Shown here: piece by piece, positions 63,111 to 64,000 of the stretch | Numbering within the stretch: position 1 is the first letter of the stretch | How the letters are laid out: each line of letters opens with the position of its first letter | Assembly (NCBI RefSeq): GCF_000177235.2 | Contig: NC_014829.1 | Location: 3,224,001 to 3,288,000, forward strand | DNA: 64,000 bases | Direction of reading: 5' to 3' | DNA from: Evansella cellulosilytica DSM 2522 | Lineage (GTDB): Bacteria; Bacillota; Bacilli; Bacillales; Salisediminibacteriaceae | The notes under the pieces: model-generated | Databases searched by the model: none | Seen by the model: the letters and a program-made list of their open reading frames with translations, nothing else | What the model was told of the DNA's origin: nothing | Made by a program: the position numbers and the translations under genes

Positions 63111-64000
63111 TCAATTCATTTCTTCGACGAATTGCTCGTACATATGGATGGTGCTTAGTAATGTGTTTTGTATATCCCAAGCAATGCTTCTGGAAAAAGA
63201 AGTAAGTGTGTAAACTGGTTCTCCTTCTTTTAGCCATGCCTCCGCAAGCTCTGCTATATCTTCATCCATATCCTCATCCGTTAGTGCTTTGTAAGACTCC
63301 TCCCATTGCTTTGCTAGATCAATCATATCAAGTACATCTTGTTCAGAAACTTCCTCCCGTGCAATGGCGCGTGCAGATAAGCTAGCTGCGTCCTCCATCC
63401 ACGTTATACCGTTTTCTATAAAGTCTATCATTTCATCAGTAGCAGCTTTCCCTTCACCTAATACTGCAAATGATTTTACGTAAGGCTCTTCTCCCTTCTC
63501 TCTATACGCATCTGCAATTTTATCCGTAACATCACGATCTCCACCTAAACCAATATATAAATAGATTAATTCCTCTCCACCGTCCGATAAAAATGCAGGT
63601 AATCCATCATTACTATAAGAAGAAGCAACCTCATCTCCTTTATCCATAGTAGAATAGGCTCCTTGCTGCACAACGAAAAACTCCATCGTTGGTACTCCAG
63701 TTAGCTCCTCATCATCTCCGATAGCAGCAACAGGTACTCCATCGTCTTGTGGTGCCGTTGTTCCGTTACTTAGTCCATTCGAACCGTTAGAAGATGTTTC
63801 TTCTCCTGTAAACATGCTAAGTAAAATATAGCCGAATACACTTCCGACAACGATTGCTGAAATGATAGAAATAAATAAAGAATCCTGCATAAATCGCAAT
63901 GAAAAATGGAGACGTCCTTTTTTCTTTCTACCAAATGGTGGTAGCTTAGGTCCTTTTTCACTTTTCCCATCATCCCAAAACGGCTCTACTGGCTCATGCT
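63111..64000 (-). CDS. spoIIB: SPOR-domain membrane protein, SpoIIB-like (cut by window edge)
   Basis: The frame is open from the window edge: a cytoplasmic lead (FWDDGKSEKGPKLPPFGRKKK), a single membrane helix (FISIISAIVVGSVFGYILL), a Ser/Asn/Gly linker, then an SPOR-type repeat domain (MEFFVVQQGAYSTMDKGDEV) and an acidic helical C-terminus. An internal ATG at 63899 is probably not the true start. SpoIIB localises to the sporulation septum. Its position upstream of maf-radC matches Bacillus subtilis, though an aspartase intervenes here. The N-terminus is outside the window. Confidence 0.75.
   Translation of the reverse strand, partial: HEPVEPFWDDGKSEKGPKLPPFGRKKKGRLHFSLRFMQDSLFISIISAIVVGSVFGYILLSMFTGEETSSNGSNGLSNGTTAPQDDGVPVAAIGDDEELTGVPTMEFFVVQQGAYSTMDKGDEVASSYSNDGLPAFLSDGGEELIYLYIGLGGDRDVTDKIADAYREKGEEPYVKSFAVLGEGKAATDEMIDFIENGITWMEDAASLSARAIAREEVSEQDVLDMIDLAKQWEESYKALTDEDMDEDIAELAEAWLKEGEPVYTLTSFSRSIAWDIQNTLLSTIHMYEQFVEEMN

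Overview
The window is low-GC Firmicute DNA, most likely from a spore-forming member of the Bacillaceae; the genus cannot be read from the sequence. At the right end the chromosome runs spoIIB-like (cut by the window edge), an aspartase, maf and radC, all on the minus strand, which resembles the conserved Bacillus maf-radC-mre neighbourhood. radC is broken just before its His-x-His metal motif. Its first half is at 60138-60665 and the rest resumes on the minus strand at 547-652, so about 59.5 kb lies inside radC (about 653-60141). The radC remainder is interrupted again at position 546 by what looks like the 5' end of a group II intron that runs off the left edge.

The inserted DNA has the plan described for GInt islands (related to Tn554, which also targets radC). 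A four-gene recombinase operon sits at one end (834-7639, genes overlapping or closely spaced). Next comes a large cargo, then a short AT-rich non-coding end (59730-60137). TATGT is repeated at both junctions.

Cargo, left to right. (1) 8.1-15 kb, anti-phage material: an OLD nuclease plus UvrD-like helicase pair (Gabija type), a membrane gene broken by one in-frame stop, and a decayed defence-type reverse transcriptase. (2) 15.1-17.1 kb: a glutamine-hydrolysing asparagine synthetase. (3) 17.5-40.5 kb, a copper and envelope-redox block: a cupredoxin membrane protein, copY-copA-copZ with two cop boxes, an IS4-family insertion sequence, two two-component systems, ferric-reductase-like and DUF2269-like membrane proteins, a BNR-repeat protein, remnants of ccdA/resA and of a multicopper oxidase, lgt, a YVTN propeller, three tandem tiny membrane/coiled-coil proteins, an EnvC/CwlO-like M23 protein and a LysM/NlpC-P60 protein whose catalytic Cys is Ser. 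(4) 40.8-44.8 kb, a second defence patch: AbiH, an unknown 278-residue protein, small acidic and short ORFs, and a truncated TIR-domain protein of higher GC. (5) 44.8-51.2 kb: a Tn7-like transposition module (TniQ, TnsC, TnsB, TnsA) with a right end of four 20-bp repeats. Its TniQ is frameshifted and truncated against the TIR gene and no left end is visible. (6) 52-59.7 kb, a cadmium/mercury block: cadD, lpd, cadA-cadC with a CadC-type operator, and merA-merR with a mer operator.

Read together, this is a site-specific genomic island carrying copper, cadmium and mercury resistance plus defence genes. It has collected and partly destroyed other mobile elements. Most metal genes look intact; several redox and defence genes are clearly decaying.
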